Source of the DNA: Pyropia yezoensis
Taxonomy: Eukaryota > Rhodophyta > Bangiophyceae > Bangiales > Bangiaceae
Direction of reading: 5' to 3'
Length of the DNA: 64,000 bases
NCBI GenBank assembly: GCA_009829735.1
Contig: CM020619.1
Span: forward strand, 23,151,554-23,215,553
Within the stretch, counting starts at the first letter, position 1; every line of letters begins with the position of its first letter. Under the pieces are notes generated by a model that ran no database searches, had not been told where the DNA came from, and saw only the letters and a program-made list of their open reading frames with translations. The translations under genes were made by a program, and so were the position numbers. This document shows positions 1 through 9,981 of the stretch, piece after piece.

Positions 1-766
1 GACAGTCCGTGTGTGTTTTCGCGTCGTGCGCATTCTTGTTTTTTCTCGTCGATACAACAGAGACTGTTTATTTTCTCACCTCCTACAGCTCGAGCTCGCT
101 AAAAAATGCCAGCTGCTGTTGTGCCAGCTGCTGCTCTCGCGTCCCCACGATGGCAGCGCCGCCGCCGTTGCCCTCCGCAGCAGCAGCAGGCGCAACCGAC
201 GCAGCTGCGGCTGCAGCCACGGCAGGATTGCCGTCCTGGGGGGCAGCAGCGGCAAGGCCAACCGGAGCAGCGGCAGGGCCATCCGCGGCAGCCACGGCCG
301 CCGCCGATGCGCGGCGAGATGACCTGCGCCGCTGCTGCAGCTGGCGGTGGCGCAGGCCACGAGACAGCACCGCGCACGCCCCCCAGCTCGACTCACACAA
401 AGCGAACCGCGGCAGACAGCCCTTTAGATACTCTACCGCCGCACGTAGCCGGTCCTCTGGGTGAGAGCAGACGGGGACGGTGGACCGCAGAATCTGGTGG
501 ATGGCAAATGCCACCCGGATCCGCACCATCCGTCCGTCGGCACGGGTGAGCTGCAGCTCCTGCCGCTTGAAAACATTGATCTTCTGCAGGGGTCGGCCGG
601 GGTGGTCCAGTGGCCGATCCCCTCCGAGGAAGATCCCCCCCCGCCCACTCGTGCGACGCCGGGCTTTCGGCCCGGCGTCCCGCCCAGCAGCAGGCGGTGA
701 ACGAGGGGCACCGGGGGCGGCCAAAGGAGGGGTGGGTCCCTCCGGCGGAATGGGGGGGAGGGCATC

Positions 767-799
<33 letters not shown>

Positions 800-995
800 C
801 AGCGGGTACCCCGGCGACCAGGGGTAAACCGACAGCACGCGGATCCACAAGGGCTGCAGCAGTCTGCGCTGCCGCCTTCAAGCCATCCAAGTCTGAAAGC
901 AGCGATCCACAAAGAAAACATAATCACCAATAAAAGAGTACAAACGCATCAGCAACAGCACACCGAAAAGACATACACGCTACACCAGCCACGCA
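1..995. other. Low-complexity GC-rich stretch, no supported gene
   Basis: Several overlapping frames are open on both strands (the longest on the minus strand, 83-850) because the DNA is made of CAG/GCN/CCN-rich repeats. The translations are Ala, Pro and Gln homopolymer-like tracts with no recognisable domain. A 29-base G run lies inside at 768-796. I see no convincing start context, splice signal or domain, so no gene is called. Confidence 0.6.
768..796. repeat. Poly-G run, 29 nt
   Basis: Uninterrupted G on the plus strand. It is one of several long G/C mononucleotide runs in non-coding parts of the window (others at 54857-54887 and 61031-61082). It could form G-quadruplex DNA and is prone to length error in assembly. 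Confidence 0.95.
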
Positions 996-1082
996 CTAAA
1001 GGGAAAAAAGGGGGGGGGGGGGGGGAAGGAGGGGGGAGATCCGCAGCCCAGGGTCAACATGAGACGCAGGCACTGTGCTTAC

Positions 1083-1320
1083 CATTGCCAGACGGTTGAC
1101 GGGGGGAGGTCCTCGTCGGTGCGCGTGCTCGTGACGGCATGGTACACGGCGGTGGTGGGGAGGATCGCGAACACAGCGCGTCCGGCAACGGCGCCAAAGA
1201 CAAGCTGCGGCAGCAACGAGATGAAGATAACGTCGTGGGGTGACGCGTGCACGGTTGGGACGGACGTGAGTGGGCAAGCCACGAAAGCGCGCGGGCGGCA
1301 GAGCGAAGGGAGGCCAGCAA
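1083..1320 (-). CDS. Possible exon of a small membrane protein
   Basis: On the minus strand one frame gives a non-repetitive peptide with a hydrophobic stretch (from HDVIFISLLPQLVFGAVAGR through AVFAILPTTAVYH), which reads like one or two membrane segments, followed by a polar tail ending in STVWQW. The reading frame then meets a good splice-donor-like sequence, ATG followed by GTAAGC, whose GT is complementary to plus-strand bases 1081-1082. The N-terminal limit is not defined and no acceptor partner was identified. I do not recognise the family. The call rests only on hydrophobicity and the donor site, so it is weak. Confidence 0.25.
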
Positions 1321-1771
1321 GAAAACGTGGAGGCTTGAAGATTTAATTTACCTAATTTGGAAATTGTAACAATTGTACACTTGTGCTTACAAAGTACAAA
1401 GTCCTGCAAACGCAGAGCACGACGCGCGTTTCTGTCGAGCCTTCTCACATCCGTCGCGCCCGCCGCCCGCGCCGCGTCGCGGGGCGCGCCCAACCGATGA
1501 ACAAAGACAGAGGCCCGGCCTGACGGGTGCACGGCGGGACAGCGCGCGGCGCGGTCTCCGCAGCATTCTACGGGCGGCTTTTGGGAGCGGCCACGTCCCG
1601 CCCCCGCCGCGGCTGCGGGGAAGCACATCCCGCAAGGTCTGCTCCCACCGCCGCCCAACCACCCTCAGAAAAGAGACGTCAACTGTGTTCTCTTTGCGTC
1701 ACGGCAATGCTAAGTCCTACTGAAGACGGTCCATGGAAAGAGGCGACTGACAAGAACCAAAGCATAGTTTT

Positions 1772-3700
1772 CTACTCTGTACTAAATACCTGTCGGGTGT
1801 ACAAGCCTACGTGCCTCCCTCGCACAAAAAGAGTCCCCACAGCCGAGTCAATGGACGACACATTGACGTACCGCATTGAGCCCCCCAGACTCGTGAAGCA
1901 CTCCGTATCAAGCCGCTTCTCCGCCAGACCAAAAGAGCCTTGCCGGTCCGCCGCCGACTTGACACACTCTATGAACGAATACGCCCGTGGCGTTCCGTCG
2001 ATGAGGACAACAGCAAAATGATGTACGGCACTGTACACATTCACAGGAACACGAACAGTCGCCCTTCCCCGCGCTGCGGCTCGCAAGACATACGAGCTAA
2101 CCCGGACCAGGTGCTCCCGCCGGCGGACGGCCACATCATCCGTTGTCGGAGCAGTGCCAATAACTAGGCCATTTGCCAAGCGTAGCCGGAAGTACTTCTT
2201 TGCAAGTACGACTTCCGGAATAGTTGATGCACCTTCCAATGCCAGCACGGCCTTCATCTTGGCCAGCTCCGCGCAAACCAGCTCAGCCGATTTCTTGCAC
2301 GGAAGAAGAAGATCTAAGATTGGATCTTTCGACAACGAAAACGTGCCAGCCGGGTCCACATTTTGGCGACGGACTGGTTTCCCGGTAGCCTCCGCCCACT
2401 TCTCCGCAGTGTGCGTCTTCGCAAAGCTCGTCACTAGCTCAGCTGAGTACTTGGCCGACACCGCCGACGTCAGAGCCGCGTAGGGGAAGCGCCGAGACTG
2501 GATCAGACGCGTGAGGGTGCCAATGAGGCGCTCAGCGGGAAACTGCCAATATGACCACGCCGGCCCGCAGGAGCGCAAGTTGGCGGTCACGTCCAGCAAA
2601 GCTACGATGGTAGGCCGCCACAGCCTGAGCCGTTCTACCTTCCCAGCAAAGACGTGTGTGTAGTACGCGTCGCAGAACTTTTTGATGTGCTTGTCCGCCG
2701 CCTGCAGCTCGTCCTCCGTCAACGCACTCGGCTTGAAAAGTAGTCGGCCGGCGCGGCAAAGTTCCATGAACATTTTGAAAAATTGTTCAGGAATCCGGTC
2801 AGCCAGGACAACTTCTCCGACTGACAGTAGGAAGTACATCCAATCAACTGCTTTGTACGAGCTCGAGTGAATCTCAATGTCCCGCAATGGGCGAGCTTGA
2901 CTCAAGGGGACGGTTGGGCGGCCATCCTCGATTTCTTGGCCGATGGCTTGCCGAAGCGGCTTGGGAAGGACACAGGGTTGGTCGTCTCCCAGCTTGTCGT
3001 TCTCGCCAGCAAACAGTTCCCAGAGGCGGTGGACATCGTTGCTCAAAAAAAGGTGCATGGTATCATACGGAAGCAGGTCCGGACCAATATCCCACAGGTA
3101 TTTCAGCGCTGGGTACCTGGCCATGTCCCCAGCGCTGGGAGCGAAGAACACAGAGAAGCCCTTGAAGCCTTCCTTCTGTGCCAAAGCGCGCACGGCTGTC
3201 TTGCTCTGCCCAGCTTGACGGGCGCCCTCTACCCTGGCAACGCTGGCAGCCACGCTGGCAGCCGTGCGCCGCGGGGTAGAGCTCCCATGGACATCAAACC
3301 GCCGACGCTTAGGAGGGGGGGGGGTTGCGACATCATATGAGGGATCGTAGGGAGGGAACCAGCACCGGTTATGAGCGCGGACTCCGCCAAAAACGCGAAA
3401 CCTTCCGGGGTACTCCCTGTTGCTCCCGATGGCGTTCAGCAGCTTATCGCCGGCAGGCATGTCGGTAGTGAACTGGACCACGAGGGCTTGCACATCCTGG
3501 GGCTGCTCGAAGCCGGCGACTGTCACGCCGCTGACCCCCGCAGCTAAGACGTTCAGCTCCTCAGCGATAGGATGAAGAAAGGACTCCAAGTTGACCGGTT
3601 GTCGGGTCCAGGTGTAATTCCCAAAACAAGTTGGGATACAATTTGGACGCTTGGGCTCGGGTCGAGGTTTAAAACAGTGCAATAATTGGTCAACCTTCAA
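1772..3700 (-). pseudogene. Plavaka/CACTA-type transposase, C-terminal two thirds (decayed)
   Basis: An open stretch of about 640 codons resembles the C-terminal part of Plavaka/KDZ-type CMC (CACTA-related) transposases. Landmarks are LESFLHPIAEELN near the start, DLLPYDTMHLFLSNDVHRLW (residues about 203-222), SYWQFPAERLIGTL (about 370-390), then a basic, less conserved tail. It begins only with TTG, and the residues before LESFLHPI do not fit the family. The family-like peptide (VLNLDPSPS, then LVLGITPGPD) is instead readable in the next frame at about 3600-3670. That places at least two frameshifts and a TGA codon where family members usually carry tryptophan. Together with the upstream fragments this is a dead element, not a working gene. 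No terminal inverted repeats were found. Confidence 0.75.
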
Positions 3701-4106
3701 AGCCGCGCTGCTTCCAGGCTTGAAAGCCGTCGGTTGAAATGCTCAGTGCGACGCACGTGTCGGAGCTGAAGTAGCCTTCGGCGTACAACTTTCGGAAGAC
3801 TCTCCCGTCGTACCAATCACGTAGATCCTTGGGAGGGCCTTCTTCCGCCGCTTGCCTGGCTTCCTTCATTAAGGCAACCATGGCCTGCCCGATGACAGGG
3901 TCTGCCAGCATCATTCGCAGCCATGGCAATGAAGGCCAGTACGTTGCCTGCTTGGCGGGTTTCCCATCTGCGCGGTACCGCGGTGCTTCGCAAACGTCGC
4001 AAGCGGTGAGAGCCATTCGGCCAGCGGTGAACGCGACACAGCCGTTTCGGCAGCACTCAACCTGCGGGGTATGTTGGTCGACGCTTGCCGCGACCATGGC
4101 GTTCAA
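3690..4106 (-). pseudogene. Plavaka/CACTA-type transposase, middle fragment
   Basis: This 138-codon fragment holds the zinc-binding and first catalytic region of the transposase. CCRNGCVAFTAG followed by CDVCEAPRY gives a C-x3-C and C-x2-C set. It continues with YWPSLPWLRMMLADPVIGQA and ends in ALSISTDGFQAWKQRGFEG, where the D of STDGF aligns with the first acidic residue of the family's catalytic domain. A TGA follows directly, at the position where relatives continue with a Trp-Pro motif. It overlaps the downstream fragment by 11 bases in another frame. Its upstream frame is interrupted as well, so it cannot be translated as one protein with its neighbours. Confidence 0.75.
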
Positions 4107-4151
4107 TGTATGAGGCGTCCGACAGGTACCCGAAAAGCGTCTCTGGAGCAG

Positions 4152-4640
4152 TTAGTCGTACGTAGCTTCCCGAGATAAGCAGTGTTGTACCACAAAGCTG
4201 TACGCGACGTAGTCATCAATATTCTCCTCGAAAACTTTTTTAGAGACGTAGACGCCGTTCGGCCGCGGTGTAGGTGGGGCTGGTGGTGGCAGAGGTGGCA
4301 CTGATGCGGGGAAAGGTTCGTCGTCTTGCTCGTCCAGTCCGTCACTGGCATCCGCAGCCCCAGCTCCGCTATCCGAGGCTGGGGCAGCGGGCACAGCCGG
4401 GCGCACTCGCGCGGCGGACGCCGCCGCGGGGGCAGCACTTGTCGTCTCGTGCGTCCGCTGCCGGGGGAGGCGACCTCTGGCTCTCTGGCGGTGCTGAAGC
4501 CAGGTCCGCTCAGGCACAGAGGAGAAGCCACCCTGTACCCCCCCGCTGCACAAGGCACAGTAGCAAGCCCTTAGGTTGTTCATTTGGGGGGGAGAATTGC
4601 CGTTCTCGCAGAAGAGGGAGGAGGGGGGTTGGTGGGGAAA
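4152..4640 (-). pseudogene. Plavaka/CACTA-type transposase, N-terminal fragment
   Basis: The minus strand encodes a putative N-terminal zinc motif (CYCALCSGGVQGGFSSV, then an H-containing basic stretch), a Ser/Ala/Asp-rich linker and KVFEENIDDYVAYSFVVQHC, ending in a stop at 4152. Such N-terminal C-x-C-x2-C segments followed by a low-complexity linker are usual in Plavaka-like proteins. The next fragment downstream is in another frame and the intervening family segment is short, so a deletion plus frameshift separates them. Upstream, 4640-4735 is G-rich DNA rather than coding sequence. Confidence 0.55.
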
Positions 4641-4740
4641 GAGAGGGAGGGGTGTCGAGGGGGAGAGAGAGGGGGGGGGGGGCGGGCTAGGGGGGGGGGG
4701 CGGGGTGCAAAGAAGCGGGCACCTGCGGCGCGAGGAGGTC
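4640..4740. repeat. G-rich low-complexity tract
   Basis: The plus strand is nearly pure purine with several G runs of 8-10 and scattered A. It lies immediately upstream of the transposase remnant and may be part of the old element's terminus or simple expansion. Confidence 0.7.
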
Positions 4741-4817
4741 ACGACGAGCTGCCCACCGTGACCCGGTGTGCTGCGCTCAGACGCGGTGACGAGTGTGCCT
4801 CCGAAGAAACACAACAT

Positions 4818-7100
4818 TGGCCGTCACCGGGTCGTTTTTCATACCCATGCGAGTGCAGTCGCTGCCCAGCTGGATGTCTCCCAAGCCGTCGTGCGCAGCG
4901 CTGCTGCAGAATACCACCGTCTTTTGATTCCACGAGTTTTGATTGGATGCTTCCAGAGTATTCTTGGGTGTTTCTGGAATCAGCTGGATGATTCTGACAG
5001 CAAAGCCTGGAACTCTCTGGAGGGCCAATCAGAATCTCTTGTACGTCTGCTCAGCTGTCAGGACCCTGTGATCCGCTGATGGGCGCTTGTGGGTGCCACA
5101 CGCCAGACATCGCGGTTTTGTCGCAGTTTTGTTCCCTTATGGCGTACGCTCGCCCGCCCCGTCGAGGCGCCGCCGCCTTCGGCCGCTACCCGCGCTGGGC
5201 ATCTGCCCTCGATTGCAGCGGCCGGCGCGCCAGCCCCCGTGGCAATGCCGACGCCCGCGTCCGCAGGTCTGCCCGCGTCGCCCCACATCCTGGGAGCCCC
5301 TTCAGTGCGCCCTCGCGCGCCGACGCCCGCACCTGCCCCGGCCCCTGCTGGGACGGCCGCCCCCAGTGCCGCCGGCACCCCGCGGGCGCCGCCACCGGCC
5401 CGGGCAGCCTCAGAGGCGTACGTATTCCCGCCTCTCGCTCTTCCACCTGCCCCGGCGCCTGCCTCTCCTCCGGCGCACGTCCGCGAGCGGGCGCCGCCCC
5501 CGCCGCACCCATCGGCCGTCGCAGCGGCTGTGGTAGCCGCGACCGCACGGGCAGCGACTGTGCCCGTCCCCGGCGGCCCCCACACGCGGTGGGCCGAATA
5601 TATCCGTCCCGCACCAGAAAGTCACAAGTGCATCAGTAGATCACACATCCGGAAATCGACGATCCCCGCAATGTTTACATACAAGATCTAAGAATCGACC
5701 GCCCGAATCGACCACTCTGGCGAACTTCGAGCTATTTTTCGGAAGCCAAGATGGCGATAACGCCACACATAGGACGCATGGATAGACGTGCCATCTCAAC
5801 AGCTTTTTTTCGGTGCCAAGAAAGTAGGGAACGCCCAACTGGTGCAGTCGATGCGCCGTGCGTAGCAGATTCGATCCTGGACGCGGTGGTGGTCAAGAAT
5901 CGATGAATTGCTGCCCCAGTGACTCGGTTTGATATGATCCGGATCGCCTCCGACAACTAGCCGAACAAGACGTCGTCTCCGACGCTCTCCTCGTGTCCCT
6001 GCCGACTTTATGTCGCTCTCCCCCCATCCCCATGCCCCTTTCCGGCACTCCGGACCGCTCTCTCTCTGTCCATGGGGTCTTCTACGCATAACTGAGACCC
6101 GGAGCGCGGCTGCAGCCGCCAACGGAGGCGCAGCGCGACTCCGCTGCCCTTGAGATTGACCAGGGGGGGCGGAGGGGGGGGTGCGCGGCGGGAAAGGGGG
6201 GGTACGGAGCTGTCGAGCATGGGTGGATGTCTGGCAATGAAATACACCACGCAGATTCGAGTCTAGACAGGGGAAGAAAAGACGGAAGGGGTGGGGCAGC
6301 TGAACAGGTGGGGAATCGTCCACGGTGGGGGGGGGGCTGGGGGGGAGAGGAGAAGGCCACAGCTCGGCGGTCGACCGGGAGTGCTGCACACGTAGAGCAT
6401 TGAGGAAAGCGATAGTAGGGGTGGGCAGGAGCAATAGCGCGAGATGATGATGGGGAGGGGGGGGGGGGGCGCGAAGGAGGGGGGGCGTTAAGTGCGAAGG
6501 TGGTGCGTTGGAGCAAGGTGTGCTACATGAACATGAGCGAAGAGAAGTATGGCCGATTTCTGAGGAATGATGAGATTCATAAGGGGGTTCACAGCAGGTC
6601 ACAGCAGCATTCCACCCAAGTACCGATGTTTCCCCCCTTCCCATTGGCTGCCGCTAAATCGCGGCAGCAGGTATCGCATACGTCTCATCCGATTCGGCGC
6701 TCCTCGTCTGACCCCTCTCCAATCGACTTTCCAGGGCTGTGCTCGAGTGACGGATCCCCCCCACACCGGGAAATTAACTGGCACAGTACTCTGTGGTGGC
6801 CTCCTGTGAGCACGTCACAACAGCGCCCCCCCAACGGGACCTGTTTTTTTGGAAATGGAACGAGTGGTCCGTTCTTGAAGAGTAAAAAACTGGTGATATC
6901 GCAGAATGCCCACGACCTCGCTCATATGGTTTTTTCTCGAAACCAAGTGCCAGAAGGCGCCTTGGTGGGGCAATTGTGACTTACTGGTGTGGGACGGATA
7001 CTGACGAGCTGAAGTGGATGGGGACGCCGGGCGCCCCGGCGGGCGCCCCCTCCTCTGCCAGCACCCGGCACCGCCGCACCACGACGTCGGCGGTCCTTCC
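4818..7100. other. Gene-poor stretch with Pro/Ala-rich open frames
   Basis: Between 5058 and 5700 several frames are open on both strands and translate to Pro/Ala-rich or Gly/Arg-rich sequence with no domain. The plus-strand frame 5089-5691 is the most protein-like and ends in a less biased tail (HTRWAEYIRPAPESHKC), but it has no ATG-anchored domain or homology that I can name. From 5700 to 7100 I see only short frames, G-rich tracts (6153-6200, 6325-6345, 6455-6485) and no repeat or RNA gene. Confidence 0.5.
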
Positions 7101-7114
7101 AGACGGTTTGTGGG

Positions 7115-7142
7115 TATCCAAGACGCGCAAGCGTCTTGGATA
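7115..7142. other. Perfect 12-bp hairpin closed by a GCAA tetraloop
   Basis: Arms TATCCAAGACGC (7115-7126) and GCGTCTTGGATA (7131-7142) are exact reverse complements around the four bases GCAA, a GNRA-type loop. In RNA this would be a very stable stem-loop. No ORF uses it and no U run follows it, so it is not a classical terminator. Confidence 0.85.
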
Positions 7143-7393
7143 AGCTCAAGCCCGTCACTCTGTCACCCCTCTACCGCCGTCTCGGTCGATTAGCATGAGT
7201 GAGCAGTGGCTCACACGGGCGTAGTGTGGCGGCATCACGCTGGGCTCCACCCGACGAAACACGTGATCGGCCGATAGCTGAAACTCGAACATGGCGCGGA
7301 CCTCAGGCTACAAAGCTTGGATGAATTGCCATCTGCGCCATAGAAACGTGAATATAAATATATATTGTCGCCCGTAGTGTGTACAGGAAGATA

Positions 7394-7425
7394 TTCTTTC
7401 ATAGTATGGTGGTAAGTATGGTCCG
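7394..7425 (+). repeat. Truncated tRNA-Asp-like repeat head
   Basis: TTCTTTCATAGTATGGTGGT followed by AAGTATGGTCCG matches the 5' half (acceptor-side flank, A box, D arm) of the tRNA-Asp-derived repeats at 44729-44799 and 50143-50213 with a few changes. It stops before the anticodon stem. It is the only plus-strand copy seen, and is a fragment. Confidence 0.65.
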
Positions 7426-7758
7426 TTGCAGAAAAAAGATACATCGAGGTTTTTCTCTGCTCGGGCCCGGGCAGGACATCGGCCGTGACGGGGTCCACGG
7501 CCGCTATGCTGAGAGAAGGATCATAGAGGTCCTTGCGAACTAATGAGGTCCATGGGTCTCCTCGTTTGTGTACCGCTCTGAGGGACACCCTGAGTGGACC
7601 AGATGCTGACGAACCTGAAATGGGGCCTTTCTTTTCGCATTGATTTGCACTGCTCGGGGGCTGATTCGGGCCCATGTGCTAACTGAGGCTTGGAAGGGGG
7701 GTAGTCGAGATAGGGGAGCTTCGCGGGGACAGCTGGAGGGCACTTTTTTCAGATTCTT

Positions 7759-7805
7759 TTTTCGCTCGCGAGACCTCGAGTATAAAATGGTCTCGCGAGA
7801 GAAAA
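7759..7805. promoter_or_regulatory. 17-bp inverted repeat around a TATA-like loop
   Basis: The arms at 7759-7775 and 7789-7805 pair at 16 of 17 positions. Each arm contains CTCGCGAGACC or its complement, itself built on the palindrome TCGCGA. The 13-base loop holds TATAAAAT. TCTCGCGAGA is a known promoter motif in animals; whether it has a role here is unknown. No convincing ORF starts downstream. Confidence 0.55.
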
Positions 7806-8759
7806 TAGTTCCAACCAATGCGCTCGTGTGATTGGTCGATGAGCAAGACTGGTGCTCATGCGTTAGTCATGCTTCGAGACCGTTAGCGTGCGCCCCGACG
7901 GTCCCCGATGAGGAAGCGGAGAGCGCCTCTCTCGCCTTCTGGTTCCCTCTCATCGTCCTGCCCCTCCCGCCAGCCAGTGCCAAGCAACCCCTTCCACCCT
8001 TTCCTCCCGCCTGGCACGACAGGTCCATTGTTGGCGACTTAGGTGGTGCCAGCCTCGGTGCATCCAACGTGGCTCGGGGGATGGGGGGACGCGGTAAGCC
8101 GGGAGAAGGTACCGCCAGCCTCAACGTTGGATGAGCTGTGGTGGGCGTGCCAGGGTGAGGAAAACGCACCCCGGGCATGTGGGCGAGGCGGGGGGAGGGG
8201 GATGATAATGGGAGGCAGACGGGAGGGAAAAAAAAAAAAGCGGAACGCGACGGTCTGCATGGCTCTTGTGGTCTAGGGCCGGGGCGCAAAAGAAAATAGG
8301 GAAAAGAAGCACCTGTTCTCTTTTGCGCGGGGGTGCGAGAGAGGGGGTAGTCTGCATGCATTGTGCGTTGCTCCGCCGCGCCCTACACTCCCGCCACCGA
8401 TTTCCTGCACGAGACATTCTGGGATACCTTGCCTGGCTATGACATCGTCGACAAGGCACCCATGACCGCCCTCCTTTACTTTAAAAAAACAGTCGTGCCG
8501 ACGCCGGCGATTCACCCAGCGCTGGCGGCATCACCGCCCCTAACAACCCCACCAGCAACACCGCCACCACCTACACTTCCCATCCCGTCACATAAATCAC
8601 ACCGCCCACGACCCCCCCCCCCCGCATACTGCCAACCTCTCCCCCCCTCTCCCAAACACGTGGCCGACCCCACCGTCAGAAAAAGCTCTCCGTCTCCACC
8701 GCCACCAACGAAAGCCCCCCACTCCACAGGCAAAGCCACCAACACCCCCGTCGCCACGG
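7806..8759. other. Intergenic, no supported gene
   Basis: Only low-complexity frames are open. An inverted pair, CATCCAACGT (about 8061-8070) and ACGTTGGATG (about 8122-8131), brackets about 50 bases. An A run lies at 8228-8239. I see no RNA gene. Confidence 0.5.
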
Positions 8760-9394
8760 ATAACCCCGTCGCCACGGCCACCCCCGTCGCCACGGCCACC
8801 CCCGTCGCCACCACCACGCCCGTCGCCGCAGCCGTCGCCTCCGCCACGGCCGTCGCACCCGCCACCGCGTCGCCACCGCCGTCGCCACCGCCACCGCCGT
8901 CGCCACCGCCACGGCCGTCGCCCCCACCACCGCGTCGCCACCGCCGTCGCCACCGCCACGGCCGTCGCCCCCGCCACCGCGTCGCCTGCGCCACCCTAGT
9001 CGCTACCATCGCCACCGCCACGGCCGTCGCCACCGACGCCGCCGCCGCCGCCGTCGCCCCCGCCACCCCGTCGCCACCGCCACCCCAGTCGCCACCGCCG
9101 TCGCCTCCGCCACGGCCGTCGCCCCCACCACCGCGTCGCCAACGCCGTCGCCACCGGCACGGCCGTCGCCCCCGCCACCCCGTCGCCACCGCCACCCCAG
9201 TCGCCGCCGCCGTCGCCTCCGCCACGGCCGTCGCACCCGCCACCGCGTCGCCACCGCCGTCGCCCCCGCCACGGCCGTCGCCCCCGCCACCGCGTCGCCA
9301 CCGCCGTCGCCACCGGCACGGCCGTCGCCCCCGCCACCGCGTCGCCTGCGCCACCCTAGTCGCTACCATCGCCACCGCCACGGCCGTCGCCACC
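8760..9394. repeat. GTCGCCACCGCCACGGCC-type minisatellite
   Basis: An imperfect tandem array built from 6-base steps (GTCGCC, ACCGCC, ACGGCC) often forms 18-base units. A longer block that includes the unusual spacer GCGCCACCCTAGTCGCTACC occurs twice, near 8963-9034 and 9323-9394, 360 bases apart, so the array has a higher-order duplication. The array keeps frames open on both strands, which explains the long Pro/Ala and Gly/Arg ORFs there. The 5' LTR of element A starts at its last base. Confidence 0.9.
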
Positions 9395-9862
9395 TGTGGC
9401 AGTATTGACCCCCAGGTAGGGGGCAACACGTGCCATGCAAGGGGCGGCAGGCCACTAGCCTGATCCGTTCCTCCCCCTGCATTTGGGTCCATATTCCCTA
9501 AGTTCGGGATAGTTAGCTTAGTAGTAAATCCAACTTGGATTTGAGGGTTTTCTGCATTTATCGTCTTGAATTTTCGTGTGGCCCGGTGGGCAGGTGCTGG
9601 GGTGGGAGATTCTGAGTGGCGAGATTCTGAGTGGACCCTGGGGGGATAAGGGGAGGGACAGCGGGGCTTGGCCCTGCGTCCCCGTCCCGACCAAGAAACT
9701 GTTGGACCACACACCATCTTCTTGTTTGTCCGTGGGGGGATTGCCCCACAACAGGGATAGAGTGTGTGCGACTTGCACTTCTTCCGGTTCCCCCGACACG
9801 GGAGGCAGCCCTCGCACACCGCCCCAACTTGGGTACTGTGTGTGCAAGTGGTTTTTGCCACA
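9395..9862 (+). mobile_element. 5' LTR of Ty3/Gypsy element A (468 bp)
   Basis: Starts TGTGGCAGTATTGACC and ends TTTTTGCCACA, so the ends are TG...CA within a perfect 6-bp inverted terminus, TGTGGC/GCCACA. It matches the element B LTR in length. It lacks a 22-base internal duplication present in the 490-bp LTRs of element C. Inside is a perfect inverted repeat (AAATCCAA-C-TTGGATTT, 9526-9542) and a repeated GAGATTCTGAGTGG motif. The matching 3' LTR is not in the window. Confidence 0.95.
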
Positions 9863-9864
9863 TT

Positions 9865-9882
9865 TGGTGGAGCAGCAGGGGA
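9865..9882 (+). promoter_or_regulatory. Primer-binding site of element A
   Basis: Two bases after the LTR, TGGTGGAGCAGCAGGGGA begins with TGG, as expected for pairing with the CCA end of a primer tRNA. The same sequence follows the LTRs of B and C. I did not assign the tRNA species. Confidence 0.6.
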
Positions 9883-9981
9883 CAGAGGTAAACTTTACCT
9901 CCGGGTGCACCCGGGTGTAGGGGGCCCTCTGTCTCAGAGGAACGGTGGACTTGGACCGTGTCATACGGATCGTTAGCCAAC

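Noticed and set aside
83..850. 255-codon minus-strand ORF at the left edge
   Set aside because: Low-complexity translation crossing a poly-G run; several overlapping frames are equally open on both strands.
8760..9394. CRISPR-like array
   Set aside because: Units are contiguous and imperfect with no unique spacers; the context is eukaryotic.
8363..9861. Long opposing ORFs (plus 8363-9463, minus 8512-9861)
   Set aside because: Both are produced by the 6-base periodic minisatellite and, for the minus one, by reading the LTR backwards.
9576..9920. 114-codon ORF present in every LTR
   Set aside because: Recurs only because the LTR recurs; no domain, and it crosses the primer-binding site.
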